Positions 8,591 through 17,157 of a DNA stretch of 64,000 nucleotides are shown one piece after another. This DNA is from Spirosoma linguale DSM 74. Its GTDB lineage: Bacteria; Bacteroidota; Bacteroidia; Cytophagales; Spirosomataceae. How positions within the stretch are numbered: the first letter of the stretch is position 1; each line of letters begins with the position of its first letter. The position numbers and the translations under genes are program-made. Location: NCBI GenBank assembly GCA_000024525.1, contig CP001769.1, positions 6,481,001-6,545,000 on the forward strand. The letters run 5' to 3'. The notes below the pieces were generated by a model. It was not told where the DNA came from, did no database searches, and saw nothing but the letters and a program-made list of their open reading frames with translations.

Positions 8591-8872
8591 CCTCACACTT
8601 CTCACACTTACTCACACTTGTAAATTGATAAAGTGTGTGGTCGTAAGCGGCTGGTTTTTAATAGGTTATAGCCATACCTCACACTTACACACTTTTAAAC
8701 TCGTATATACATAAGGACGAAAACAATATTATATATAGTGCTTATACACTGTATATATGTATATGCTGAAAGTTTTAAAACTAAGTGTGTAAGTGTGAGG
8801 TTCGCCTTAACTACTTATATACCAGTAAGTTACGGCAAAAACAAAGTGTGAGGTAAAAATACAAGTGTGAGG
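8591..8872. repeat. iteron-like CTCACACTT repeats around an AT-rich palindrome, candidate origin
   Basis: Direct copies of CTCACACTT lie at 8592-8600, 8601-8609 and 8611-8619. CCTCACACTTACACACTT at 8677-8694 is repeated in perfect inverted form at 8783-8800 (18 of 18). Single inverted copies AAGTGTGAGG lie at 8844-8853 and 8863-8872. Between the 18-bp arms is an AT-rich stretch with the imperfect palindrome ATATATAGTG...CACTGTATATAT. Clustered iterons plus an AT-rich unwinding region are the usual build of plasmid and phage origins; function here is inferred. The rest of the 8588-9012 gap has no gene. Confidence 0.6.
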
Positions 8873-8956
8873 AAATTTACCCGTTTTAGTAAACGTACTA
8901 CCGTAATTAAGTAAACTTATGAGCCTTTATTGCAGTTGACCGTAACTTATTTTGAA

Positions 8957-8988
8957 GTACCGTTTGGCGGGCTAATGCCAAACGGTAC
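8957..8988 (-). terminator. hairpin after the tape-measure gene
   Basis: A perfect 12-bp stem GTACCGTTTGGC/GCCAAACGGTAC with an 8-nt loop lies 24 bases beyond the tape-measure stop. It probably ends that transcript. Its GTACC/GGTAC outer ends match the palindromes at 24681 and 35103. Confidence 0.5.
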
Positions 8989-9012
8989 GATATAAAAGCC
9001 TTTAATAAATGG

Positions 9013-11526
9013 TTATCCCAGGCTTAGTAGACTACGCTGGCCATGTTGCAGGACGCCCCGTAGTTTGTCGGCTGCAATCTCAAAGACCACTGTACCCCCG
9101 CCAGACATGCCGCCTTTTTTAGCGATTCGATCAGCGATCAGGTCAGCGCCAACGTCGACGGGTGAAACCCATTCTGGCCGTCTACTAGCGCCAGGATATT
9201 CGCCAGCGGTAATGTCCGTTGGTCCGGATAGGGTGCCCCCTTTGGCCATTGCCCTACGTTTGGGTTTGGCCGCTGACTGTGCTAATCCGGCCGCAGCGTA
9301 CAACCCTACAGCCCCGGCTAACTGCGCTCCCGCTTCTAATTGAAAGCCTGGAACAAACATTAAAGCAGCACCTGAAGCAGCTAGCGTTTTTGCTAAATTC
9401 CGTAATGTGTCCGCTACAACGCCTAAAATAACTCCTGGCAAATCTTCAATGCCCTGTGTGCCTTCTATCAAGCCGTCGACCAATGCACCCATTGCAGCCG
9501 TTGCGCCAGACGCCCCTTGTGTCAGAACGCTTTGTAGCGCTCCAGTCATGTCTTGCGCGTTGATCACCAATTGCTCGCGAAACTTTGATAAGTTTTCCAG
9601 GGCAGTGGCACCCCAATTGTTACTAATGCCAGCCGCACTATTCCATTTCTCATTTGGCTGCTGACTTTGCATTTTAGACAGCATAGACTTAGCTTCGGCT
9701 ATCGCACGTTGCTTCTCTAGGTCTCTGTTCAGTTGGCTAATCGCTAGATCTGCCTTGTCGACCTGCGCTGTGTAACCTTTCAAAGTGTCTATTGCGCTTT
9801 TTGGTACAGCCAGATTTTTAAGAGAGAGATTGGAAATCTGAGCCTTGATCTTTTCAATCTGTTCGCTGTAAAAACCAAAGGAAAAACGCTGTGCTGGTTC
9901 GTTGACTCGATCAAATAACGGGCTTCGTAGCCGAGCCTGACGCCCGGACTCGCTTTGAAAGTTTTCCTTTACTAATCCATCACCTTTAACTTTTAGCGTA
10001 GCTGGCTTTTCTGTCTCAGCCTTAATCCTCCGAATCTGTGTCAGGACAATATCTAGTTCATGTACTGTTTTTGGCGTTACAAAGCCTGTTAATGATCGCT
10101 GCTTTTGTAGGTCACTATCGAGAAATTTTTTAGCGGTTTCCAGATGGTCAAGAACGGAAAATTCCGCTTTTCCGGTAATGCCTGGTGCTTTCTTTACCCC
10201 TGCGTTCTGTAGCTGGCTGGTCAGCTTTGCCAGTTCTGACCCCTGCGCAGACGAAAGACTTTTCCCCTGTAACGACAGCCCTGCTTTTAGGTCAGTGAGG
10301 TATTTAAACCGGTCCTTTGCCTTTTCCAGTAGCGCTATAGGATCAGAAACTTTACTGGCCGTAGCTTTAGCCTGGCGTTCGCTTTCGGCATATTCTTCGT
10401 TCAGCATCTTTCTATACGTAGCCATCTTGCTACGCATAGACTTTATGTAATTTTCGAACGCTATGCTTTTCTTGCTGTTTTCCTCTGTAGGGTCCAGCGC
10501 TGCCAGGGCATCAGAACGACCTTCAGCGGTTCGAATCTGCCTGGCCAGGTAGCCAATATAGTTCTGCTTCTCCGCAGTCGAATACTTAGCGAAAATTTCC
10601 TTTTGCTTAATCGCAGTCGGGTCCGTTACGACCGTACCGGTATAGCTGCCCGTTTCTTCTTTGGCTCTGCGCAGTAGCTTAATGTAGTTGGCTACGCCAT
10701 TTCCAAGTTTGGCGAAAAACGAATCTATGCCGTTTTCTTTCGAAAATTCAGCCGTGAATAGTTTAAGCTGGTCGGTGGCTCTGGTCCAGCCGCCCGCCAT
10801 TGAATTAGCGTTAGCCAGCGCTTTAGAGCCATACACTTTTTCGAGTTCAGCCGCCAGTTTCGGTAGGGCGTCCGCAGCCATTACCGAACCCGTTTGCAGC
10901 ATCTTGTTTAGTTCCTGCTCTGATACGTGTAGCGCATCAGCCATTAACTTAAACGCCCCTGGTAGCCGTTCCCCTAATTGGCCCCGCAGTTCTTCAGCGC
11001 TAACGGTGCCTTTCGACATCATCTGGCTAATAGCCAGTAATGAGCCCTTTACTTCGTCATTCGACAGCTTCAGCGCTGCGCCAGCCTGAACTACCGACGT
11101 AAAGATTTTTTCAGTAGCTTTCCCCTCTAAAACGGTCCCGTTTGTAGCTGCTTTTAGCCCTCTGTAGGAACTAGCTAGCGTTTCGTAGCTTATACCTAGC
11201 CGGTCGGATAATTCGCGTAGATAAAGCTGTGAACGGGCAAAATCAATAGATGAGGTACTAACAGCGTTTAGCCCTGCGTCCAGCCGTTCAAAATCCGACG
11301 TTATCTGTAACCCCTGCTTAAGCAGCCCCATTGCTTTGTCGACAGCGAAGAAACCGCCGACCAGGTTGGTAATAGACTTTAGCGGAGAGTTAAACGAGTT
11401 TTCCAGCCGGTTACCTGTACGAATGCCGCCCGCTTCGATTCTGGAAAGCGCATCTAAAATGCGATCCGTACCGCGAGCAAACGCACTGTCATTAAGGGTA
11501 AATACAGCCTGTAAGTTTTCAGTCAT
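9013..11526 (-). CDS. phage tail tape-measure protein
   Basis: 837 residues. The N-terminal part (residues about 70-240) matches the tape-measure N-terminal domain: ITSDFERLDAGLNAVS, LREL, LGISYETLASSYRGL, GSLLAISQMMSKGT, LRGQLGERLPGAF. A long helical region follows (about 290-640), and a small Ala/Gly-rich hydrophobic region near 670-770 (GATAAMGALVDGLIEG, LAKTLAASGAALMFVPG) fits the membrane-active segment. The end is GGSMSGGGTVVFEIAADKLR-like, common in Bacteroidota prophages. In phages it sets tail length and helps DNA pass the membrane. No other tail gene is near, which is unusual. Confidence 0.85.
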   Translation of the reverse strand: MTENLQAVFTLNDSAFARGTDRILDALSRIEAGGIRTGNRLENSFNSPLKSITNLVGGFFAVDKAMGLLKQGLQITSDFERLDAGLNAVSTSSIDFARSQLYLRELSDRLGISYETLASSYRGLKAATNGTVLEGKATEKIFTSVVQAGAALKLSNDEVKGSLLAISQMMSKGTVSAEELRGQLGERLPGAFKLMADALHVSEQELNKMLQTGSVMAADALPKLAAELEKVYGSKALANANSMAGGWTRATDQLKLFTAEFSKENGIDSFFAKLGNGVANYIKLLRRAKEETGSYTGTVVTDPTAIKQKEIFAKYSTAEKQNYIGYLARQIRTAEGRSDALAALDPTEENSKKSIAFENYIKSMRSKMATYRKMLNEEYAESERQAKATASKVSDPIALLEKAKDRFKYLTDLKAGLSLQGKSLSSAQGSELAKLTSQLQNAGVKKAPGITGKAEFSVLDHLETAKKFLDSDLQKQRSLTGFVTPKTVHELDIVLTQIRRIKAETEKPATLKVKGDGLVKENFQSESGRQARLRSPLFDRVNEPAQRFSFGFYSEQIEKIKAQISNLSLKNLAVPKSAIDTLKGYTAQVDKADLAISQLNRDLEKQRAIAEAKSMLSKMQSQQPNEKWNSAAGISNNWGATALENLSKFREQLVINAQDMTGALQSVLTQGASGATAAMGALVDGLIEGTQGIEDLPGVILGVVADTLRNLAKTLAASGAALMFVPGFQLEAGAQLAGAVGLYAAAGLAQSAAKPKRRAMAKGGTLSGPTDITAGEYPGASRRPEWVSPVDVGADLIADRIAKKGGMSGGGTVVFEIAADKLRGVLQHGQRSLLSLG

Positions 11527-11551
11527 TATTGTTACGGTTGAGTACTATTAA

Positions 11552-12388
11552 GAGCCTGTTTAAAAATGCTTGAGCATCCGGTTGATGTTGGACAAATACA
11601 CGAACGATTCGTGCGAATTGACTCCACATTCATAGTCTTTACTAAGCCGTCTCGACCAATTCATCCAGGCAAACGTTCGCTCGACTTTCCAGCGCATGGG
11701 CAAGACTTGAAAACCGGCTAACTCGCTCACCTTTACCACTTCCAAGAGTAGCCCATAAGACCTTTTAAGCCAACGGGCTAACTTCTTGCCATACGCACTA
11801 TCGGCTAAAATCTTGTTCATTCGCTCGTAACCTTGACCAGCTAACCGAGTTAGTACCGCTCTGGCGGCTGGACTGTCATGTTGATTAGCCGCATGAACTA
11901 CGACTACTAAAACCAAGCCTAATGTATCCACGATGATGTGCCGCTTACGTCCGTTAACCTTCTTATGGCCATCATAGCCTTTGGGCACTACACCCCACTC
12001 ACTACACTTAATGCTCTGTGAATCAATGACGCCCACGCTGGGTGAAGCTTCCCGTTTCGCTTTTTGTCGTCTACGTTCGACCAACGACTTGTTGAGTCGT
12101 TCCCAAGTCCCCTCGTTACGCCACTTCCAGAAGTAGTAGTAGCACAAAGGCCAAGGCGGCAAATCATTGGGCATCTGTCGCCACTGGCAACCGGTTTTGG
12201 TCAAATACAGTAATGCATTGAGAATCGCACGAAGTGAATACTTTCGTTTACGCTTGTCAGCCAAGATTTCTTGGATAACTTGCCAAGCGGAATCAGTCAG
12301 GTCTGTGGGGTACATCTTTGGTCGGATTAACCCACAAGATAGGCTGATTCTATTCTTTTAGGGCCTCACCCCATTTTTAAACAGGCTC
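11552..12388 (-). mobile_element. IS5-family insertion sequence with 3-bp target duplication
   Basis: Perfect 17-bp terminal inverted repeats (GAGCCTGTTTAAAAATG at 11552-11568 and its complement at 12372-12388) flank one transposase gene. A target duplication TAA is visible at 11549-11551 and 12389-12391; 3-bp TNA duplications are typical of the IS1031 branch of IS5. Intact repeats, intact duplication and intact gene suggest recent insertion. Confidence 0.9.
11560..12315 (-). CDS. IS5-family DDE transposase
   Basis: 251 residues, single frame. The N-terminal DUF4096-like region (LTDSAWQVIQEIL, TKTGCQWRQMPNDLPPW) is followed by the DDE domain: GVIDSQSIK (first Asp), DTLGLVLVVVVHAAN, then KILADSAYGK (second Asp) and WKVERTFAWMN (Glu). 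This is the typical IS1031/ISL-type order. The gene ends 8 bases inside the left inverted repeat. It is complete and possibly active. Confidence 0.95.
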   Translation of the reverse strand: MYPTDLTDSAWQVIQEILADKRKRKYSLRAILNALLYLTKTGCQWRQMPNDLPPWPLCYYYFWKWRNEGTWERLNKSLVERRRQKAKREASPSVGVIDSQSIKCSEWGVVPKGYDGHKKVNGRKRHIIVDTLGLVLVVVVHAANQHDSPAARAVLTRLAGQGYERMNKILADSAYGKKLARWLKRSYGLLLEVVKVSELAGFQVLPMRWKVERTFAWMNWSRRLSKDYECGVNSHESFVYLSNINRMLKHF

Positions 12389-12792
12389 TAATTGTAAGGC
12401 AATTCACCAAAAAAGGATGCATTAACTAACGTGTAGTTGCTGGTTCTTTTTTGTTGCTTTAGCCATTGATCAAAGTTCTGATTAAGGATAGCCGAAAAGA
12501 ATGCTTTGTTTACGTTCATGCCCTCTTCAGCCGTGCCAGTTTCCATTAGCTCACAAGCTTTGTGATCTGAGACTGAAACAAATATTCCAGTATCATGCAG
12601 CGTTTGCTCCCAGCCCGCCCGTATAATTTCACAAGTGGCCTCTATTTGCTGCGAGCCGTTGAAATGGGCCAAGACAGACTCAATAGTTGGTTCGCAGTTA
12701 AGAAGGGCGCAATAGCTTTTAATAGCATTTTGGGCGAATGTTAACATAACCGGCTGGCCATCTGGCCCGGTTATGGTTGCTGTGGTTTTCAT
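12388..12792 (-). CDS. hypothetical phage protein upstream of tape measure
   Basis: 134 residues. The start (MKTTATITGPDGQPVMLTF) and place directly before the tape-measure gene resemble tail assembly chaperone-type genes, but I cannot confirm this from sequence. The IS5 element sits exactly at its stop codon: the present TAG is formed at the IS border, and joining the flanks through one TAA copy restores a TAA in the same place. The protein is therefore unchanged by the insertion. No frameshift product, as usual for chaperones, is visible. Confidence 0.55.
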   Translation of the reverse strand: MKTTATITGPDGQPVMLTFAQNAIKSYCALLNCEPTIESVLAHFNGSQQIEATCEIIRAGWEQTLHDTGIFVSVSDHKACELMETGTAEEGMNVNKAFFSAILNQNFDQWLKQQKRTSNYTLVNASFFGELPYN

Positions 12793-12835
12793 TAATTAAA
12801 GTGCGTTAAATTAGTTGAGGTTGACTTAAAGAATC

Positions 12836-13099
12836 TCAACGGGTTTGTTTGTAGTGCCTGGACCTGGCCGAATAGAAAACTTCGCGGTCGTTATACCTAC
12901 GCTGACCGAACAAATCATTATACAGAGTTTCGGTTTTTTCGTAGGCTGCACCTTTGAACTTCTCTACGCTGTTAAATTCCTGCTTCCAGGTTTGTTCAAA
13001 AACAGTCACAAAACCGGCAACAGTCTTGAAGTCTAAGCAGAAGTCAACCCATTCGCGAGCACTTTCGTCGAAGGGCAATTGAGGCTTAATAAGTTTCAT
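12836..13099 (-). CDS. hypothetical protein of the integrated element
   Basis: 87 residues, rich in aromatic and charged residues (ESAREWVDFCLDFKTV, FEQTWKQEFNSVEKF). It has no signal peptide or membrane segment and no family I recognise. It lies 43 bases upstream of the 12388 gene on the same strand, so the two and the tape-measure gene were probably one transcript before the IS5 insertion. Confidence 0.5.
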   Translation of the reverse strand: MKLIKPQLPFDESAREWVDFCLDFKTVAGFVTVFEQTWKQEFNSVEKFKGAAYEKTETLYNDLFGQRRYNDREVFYSARSRHYKQTR

Positions 13100-13305
13100 A
13101 ATTAACGTTACGGTTGGCTTTTTTAACTATATAAAGTTAAAGATGCTCAACGTCAGTTAATAGTTTTATTAGCTAATCTTATGTAACGGTGGTAAATATA
13201 CGTTATGGGTTTACTTAGTTCGAATTTGACTAAACGCAGAGCTCTGTGATTACGGTTATTTACTGAATTATTCGCCATATGGTTATAGCTTTTCTAATTC
13301 AAAAA

Positions 13306-13709
13306 CGTAACAATTCGTAACATTTTAAGCATTTTGTAAACTCTACTATTAACTCATAAGAGGTGTGAGGTTCGCTTTATAATCCACTTTTTTGATAAAT
13401 AACCAGCTAAAACCAGTAAGATTTACTAATAGTATTGCGCATAGATAAGCTCAAAACCGTTACTTTTCGTTACTTCTCGTAAGTGGACTTTTATAAAGAA
13501 GATTTTCGATAAGCCAAAACCGTAACTTTTCGTAACCTTGATACTGCTAAAAAAGTCCATAAGATTGGCTTACCGTGACTTTTCGTGACTTTTTATTATG
13601 CTAAAATGCGTGTTCTAGTAGTTTTCAAAATAAGGTTCTAAGATTTACCGTGATCTTTTGTCAATTAATACAAAGTACAAATCTGCGTTGCACCGTTACA
13701 AAACGTTAC
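13306..13709. repeat. CGTnAC tandem pairs with 10-bp period
   Basis: At least five sites hold two or more copies of CGTnAC placed exactly 10 bases apart: CGTAAC (13306, 13316), CGTTAC (13458, 13468, with CGTAAG at 13478), CGTAAC (about 13521), CGTGAC (about 13573) and CGTTAC (13694, 13704). Four of the five have TTTT or AAAA between copies. The variable base is the same within a pair but differs between pairs. The rest of the 13100-13835 gap holds no gene I can support. A role as protein binding sites or origin is inferred. Confidence 0.55.
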
Positions 13710-13835
13710 ATTGACTTGAAGTGATTAAGGAGAACGGCATCTGGCAGCATCTTTTACTACCGTTTGAAGACTTCGACTGAGAAGCAATTTTGTAATGAGT
13801 TTTTTGGTGGGTAAATCCTTATTGACTTTTACCCA

Positions 13836-14144
13836 TTATGGCTTTGTGGGCCTGGTTCTGATAACGTACCCATGCTTTCGATCAAGAATGGTCCCGTCAG
13901 AAGCAGTTATGAGATCGGGAGTTAACTTAACCTCTACAAGGTCCCTGTTATACCTGGTCAACTCAGCACAAGTAGCGTTTCTATGTCCGTCACTATCAGG
14001 ATCGCTGCCATGCTTATGACTTTTTCCGCAGAAAGGGCAGGTTTCTGTCTGATTAACACCTGGAACTCTAAACAGTACAGGGACAGGATTACCCTTATAG
14101 ATTTCGTAATGTTCACAAATGGGAATTTTATGTAATCTTTTCAT
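13836..14144 (-). CDS. small zinc-ribbon-like protein
   Basis: 102 residues with a candidate metal site: CPFCGKSHKHG and, about 15 residues on, GHRNATC. The C-terminal part (DGTILDRKHGYVIRTR) is basic. It is probably a DNA- or RNA-binding accessory protein of the element; similar small Cys/His proteins occur in Bacteroidota phages. It stands between two repeat fields, downstream of the primase gene. Confidence 0.55.
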   Translation of the reverse strand: MKRLHKIPICEHYEIYKGNPVPVLFRVPGVNQTETCPFCGKSHKHGSDPDSDGHRNATCAELTRYNRDLVEVKLTPDLITASDGTILDRKHGYVIRTRPTKP

Positions 14145-14192
14145 TTTAATAAGTTGCTTAAAATTTCAACTAATTGATTTTCAATTAATTAT

Positions 14193-14473
14193 GGTGGCTT
14201 AACAAAATAGGGTGGCTTATGACCTCATAAGCCATGATAACGCTCTGTGATACAAATACTTACGGGCACATTTTGGGGTGGCTTACGGCAGTCGGCCAAA
14301 ACTTTCCTTACAGAGAAAACATTTTTTTATGTGTCCCTTTTTCGGGATTATTTTTTTTCTCTTATCACACAAGCAATTTCTTACAAGCCATCTAAGCCAC
14401 TTTATATAAACTACTATAAATGAGTTATTTAGGGTGGCTTATGGGTGGCTTAAACCTGGCTTAGGGTGGCTTA
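14193..14473. repeat. GGTGGCTTA repeats in the gap after the primase gene
   Basis: GGTGGCTTA occurs at 14193, 14211, 14277, 14433, 14444 and 14465. Inverted forms (TAAGCCAC or TAAGCCAT) occur at 14228 and 14393, and a variant CCTGGCTTA near 14455. Copies 14433, 14444 and 14465 are 11 and 21 bases apart. The last copy covers the primase stop codon. The 326-base gap 14145-14470 has no gene. These are a third, unrelated iteron-like set in the same element. Confidence 0.55.
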
Positions 14474-16720
14474 TGGATTTTCTAAACGAACCACATCATA
14501 CACCCAGGGACGCCGTTGCTTTTTTGTTTTAGGGTCTTTCCCAAATCGTTTTTGATAAGACTTCAACCCCATTGCTGCCAATTCCAGCCTGATCTTATCG
14601 CTTTCTAGCTTACGGCCATTAGCCCGGCTTTCTAAGCTGATCTGAATTTGAATTAACTCCAAGTGCTCAATGAATTCCCCACCCTCACCGGTCGGTTTGG
14701 CAAACGAATACTCTAAAAGTTGCCGTTCGACTGACCATCGTTCAAATCTGGAAGTATTATCGTTTAGATACTGAATGTCTTCATTTGATAAAGAATAAGG
14801 CTCACCAGCTATATAAGCCCAATAAGCTTCCATGAGCAAATCTGTTTTATCAATTGCATTATAGGCTTCCCGATTAATCGAAAGCACGTTAATGGGAATG
14901 ATTCGCCTATTGCCTGTTGGGTCGCTTAGTATGGCTTGTGGATTACTCGAACCACAAAGTGCGGCCCTTCGTTTTAGCTTTACGTTTGTGCTGCCGTAGG
15001 GTTCGCGGAGGTCAAAAACTTTACTGGAAAGTAAATTTTTCATTAATCCAACGTCTTGAAATGACTTGCCTGACAATTCATCCAAAAAGACAATCCAGTT
15101 TTCACAAAGCAGTATCTCATCATCTTTGCCCCGGTCTAACTTAGTTTCTGCGAAGTAACGTCGTAGTTCTTCAGGCAATAGGCGTCTGAAAAATTCGGTT
15201 TTCCCAACATTTTGGGGACCTGTTAGGATCAACATTAAATCGCATAAATTATCGAAAGCTAGTGCGACCAAACCAATAAGCCACTTTCTCAAGAAGTACT
15301 CAGTATAGCTAGGTGCAAACTGGTCTAACTCCCATCCTGTATCTGTTTCGATACTTGAAGCTAATTGGGAGATAATACCAGTAGGCTTATTATGCTGGTG
15401 TTGAGAAAAAAACTGTTTTAATGGGTTAATCGGTGGAACCGTCTTGCGGGAAAAAAGTAGCGATTCAAAAGCTTGGCGGCCTAATTTTCCGTCAAATAGA
15501 ATTAGTACCTCATTATACAATTCGTTGACTTCCCATTTTCCGAAAATGGAACCGCTAGGGCTTTCGATACGCCGTGACACTTCGTTATAAAATAGAAAAT
15601 GGGATTGAATGTGTCTTACCCCTTGTTCATATATGGTTTCTTGTGTTGCAAAATCTTCAGTACTAGCGTAAACCTGTTCAATAATTGGCCTGGCTTCTGC
15701 TTCTGATATATCGGTCATTCTTAGGACCGTATCAACCGCAGAGGGTATACTTACCTTCTGCTTCTTTGCCATAGCGGCCAGGCTTTGAACTTCCTTTGTT
15801 TGTGGTGTCGCTGTATCTAAACCAGCCTGGCGGCAATAGTAATAGAACGTAGCTATTTTAATCGAGTGTGGCCGTGTGGCTACCAGGTAGTTAAACTTTT
15901 TGTCGCAGTCGTTCGAATCGTACGAGCTATGATACTGGCTAACCTCGTGGAAAATTGGCCTGGCTACTTCACCATACTGACTAATCAGCGCCCAGCCGAT
16001 ACGAAACCAGTCTTCGTACGATCCAGTCAGGTCTAACGCCCTGGCGTGAATCTGGTCCAGGACATAACGAATATCTGTTTCGGTGTGGGTGTATGGTAGC
16101 TTTACTACCTCTTTCTTTTCCTTTCGCGGGTATTTCTTAAATAGCTGCGCTTTGTAGTTTACGTAGGTGTCTGGATCGTACGACACAAACCGCAGTCGGC
16201 AAATATCCTTAACGCTGGCGTCCCAACCCATTACTAAACCATGTTGTTCGGTCAGGTATATACGTATGCCCTCAAAGGATTCTAACCAGCGCTGGTAGTC
16301 TACGCGAAAGATCACACAAAGCCCCTTACCACCGACCGAGCGAAAGACCGCATAAACGTACGGGTCTGACTTCAGCAGATTAAACACCCGCTGGATTTCG
16401 CTTTCTTCCAGGTGGTCCAGGTCGACCGACATTAGACCGCTTGGAACGTCTGATTTACCGGCATTTCGTATGATGAACGTACCCCAAATGGTAACGCCAG
16501 GTATGTTCGCTTTGCGTTTGTCGTATTCGGCTTTATTGTCGACTACAGCCCGTACATATTCGACAGGCTTGCGCCAGACGCCATTTTTGACGCCCTCTAA
16601 AAATTCCCGTATGTCAATATCTGGTAGCCGTTTCGGGTCTGGCTGGCCATCTTTTAAAAGTCCGTTATCAAACTTATTTCTGAATACGGAAACTAGCTTT
16701 TGGTCGGTGTTCATACTCAT
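14471..16720 (-). CDS. BT4734-type primase fused to VirE-type helicase
   Basis: 749 residues. The N-terminal primase-like domain (BT4734/BF3469 type) shows SVDLDHL as the metal-binding DxD and the GGKGLCVIFR segment. A PriCT-like helical segment follows (GSYEDWFRIGWAL). The C-terminal virulence-associated E ATPase has Walker A GPQNVGKT (about residue 490), Walker B IVFLDEL and a GSSNP sensor. Such proteins initiate and unwind replication forks of plasmids, phages and satellites. It overlaps the upstream HTH gene by 4 bases (ATGA), so they are translationally coupled. It is the likely partner of one of the iteron fields. Confidence 0.9.
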   Translation of the reverse strand: MSMNTDQKLVSVFRNKFDNGLLKDGQPDPKRLPDIDIREFLEGVKNGVWRKPVEYVRAVVDNKAEYDKRKANIPGVTIWGTFIIRNAGKSDVPSGLMSVDLDHLEESEIQRVFNLLKSDPYVYAVFRSVGGKGLCVIFRVDYQRWLESFEGIRIYLTEQHGLVMGWDASVKDICRLRFVSYDPDTYVNYKAQLFKKYPRKEKKEVVKLPYTHTETDIRYVLDQIHARALDLTGSYEDWFRIGWALISQYGEVARPIFHEVSQYHSSYDSNDCDKKFNYLVATRPHSIKIATFYYYCRQAGLDTATPQTKEVQSLAAMAKKQKVSIPSAVDTVLRMTDISEAEARPIIEQVYASTEDFATQETIYEQGVRHIQSHFLFYNEVSRRIESPSGSIFGKWEVNELYNEVLILFDGKLGRQAFESLLFSRKTVPPINPLKQFFSQHQHNKPTGIISQLASSIETDTGWELDQFAPSYTEYFLRKWLIGLVALAFDNLCDLMLILTGPQNVGKTEFFRRLLPEELRRYFAETKLDRGKDDEILLCENWIVFLDELSGKSFQDVGLMKNLLSSKVFDLREPYGSTNVKLKRRAALCGSSNPQAILSDPTGNRRIIPINVLSINREAYNAIDKTDLLMEAYWAYIAGEPYSLSNEDIQYLNDNTSRFERWSVERQLLEYSFAKPTGEGGEFIEHLELIQIQISLESRANGRKLESDKIRLELAAMGLKSYQKRFGKDPKTKKQRRPWVYDVVRLENP

Positions 16721-17091
16721 GCAGCCTTCCGCCCTTTATTCGATCTACGCAATGATTTGGTTTGATCATACATGAAAGCTTGCTCTTGAACAGTGCTTGT
16801 CCTATTCATTTTAAGCCATTCAATCAACTCAAGACGAGAAAAATATAGCCTGGAACCTGTAGGCTTGGAAAACGGAATTTTACGGGCCGAAACAAGACTA
16901 TAAATAGTCTGTGTAGTTAGGTCAAGAAATTTGGCCGCTTGCTGAATGGTAAGTACCTCATCAGTTGAGGTTGTGGCGTTTCTGTTTTGCAGAAAGTTTA
17001 AAATCTGCTCATTTTGCGATTCTATTCGGTTCATCCGTCGAACCAAAATAGCAAATGGATTTTCAGTAATTAGCTCTTGCTCGAAAGACAT
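16717..17091 (-). CDS. HTH_17 helix-turn-helix protein, excisionase-type
   Basis: 124 residues. Residues about 43-95 are the short winged-helix domain of MerR/excisionase type (VLTIQQAAKFLDLTTQTIYS, then GSRLYFSRLELIEWL). A helical N-terminus and a basic C-terminus (RRSNKGRKAA) flank it. Such genes sit beside integrase and primase in Bacteroidota integrative elements. It is translationally coupled to the primase gene. Confidence 0.85.
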   Translation of the reverse strand: MSFEQELITENPFAILVRRMNRIESQNEQILNFLQNRNATTSTDEVLTIQQAAKFLDLTTQTIYSLVSARKIPFSKPTGSRLYFSRLELIEWLKMNRTSTVQEQAFMYDQTKSLRRSNKGRKAA

Positions 17092-17157
17092 ATATCCTAT
17101 CTTTTAAAATGATAGGACAAAATTGGTTAGTAGCCTATTTGCTTTATTTGCAGCAAA

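Noticed and set aside
8591..8872. Short repeats near 8.6 kb as a CRISPR array
   Set aside because: Units are only 9-10 bases, in both orientations, with irregular spacing and no cas genes.
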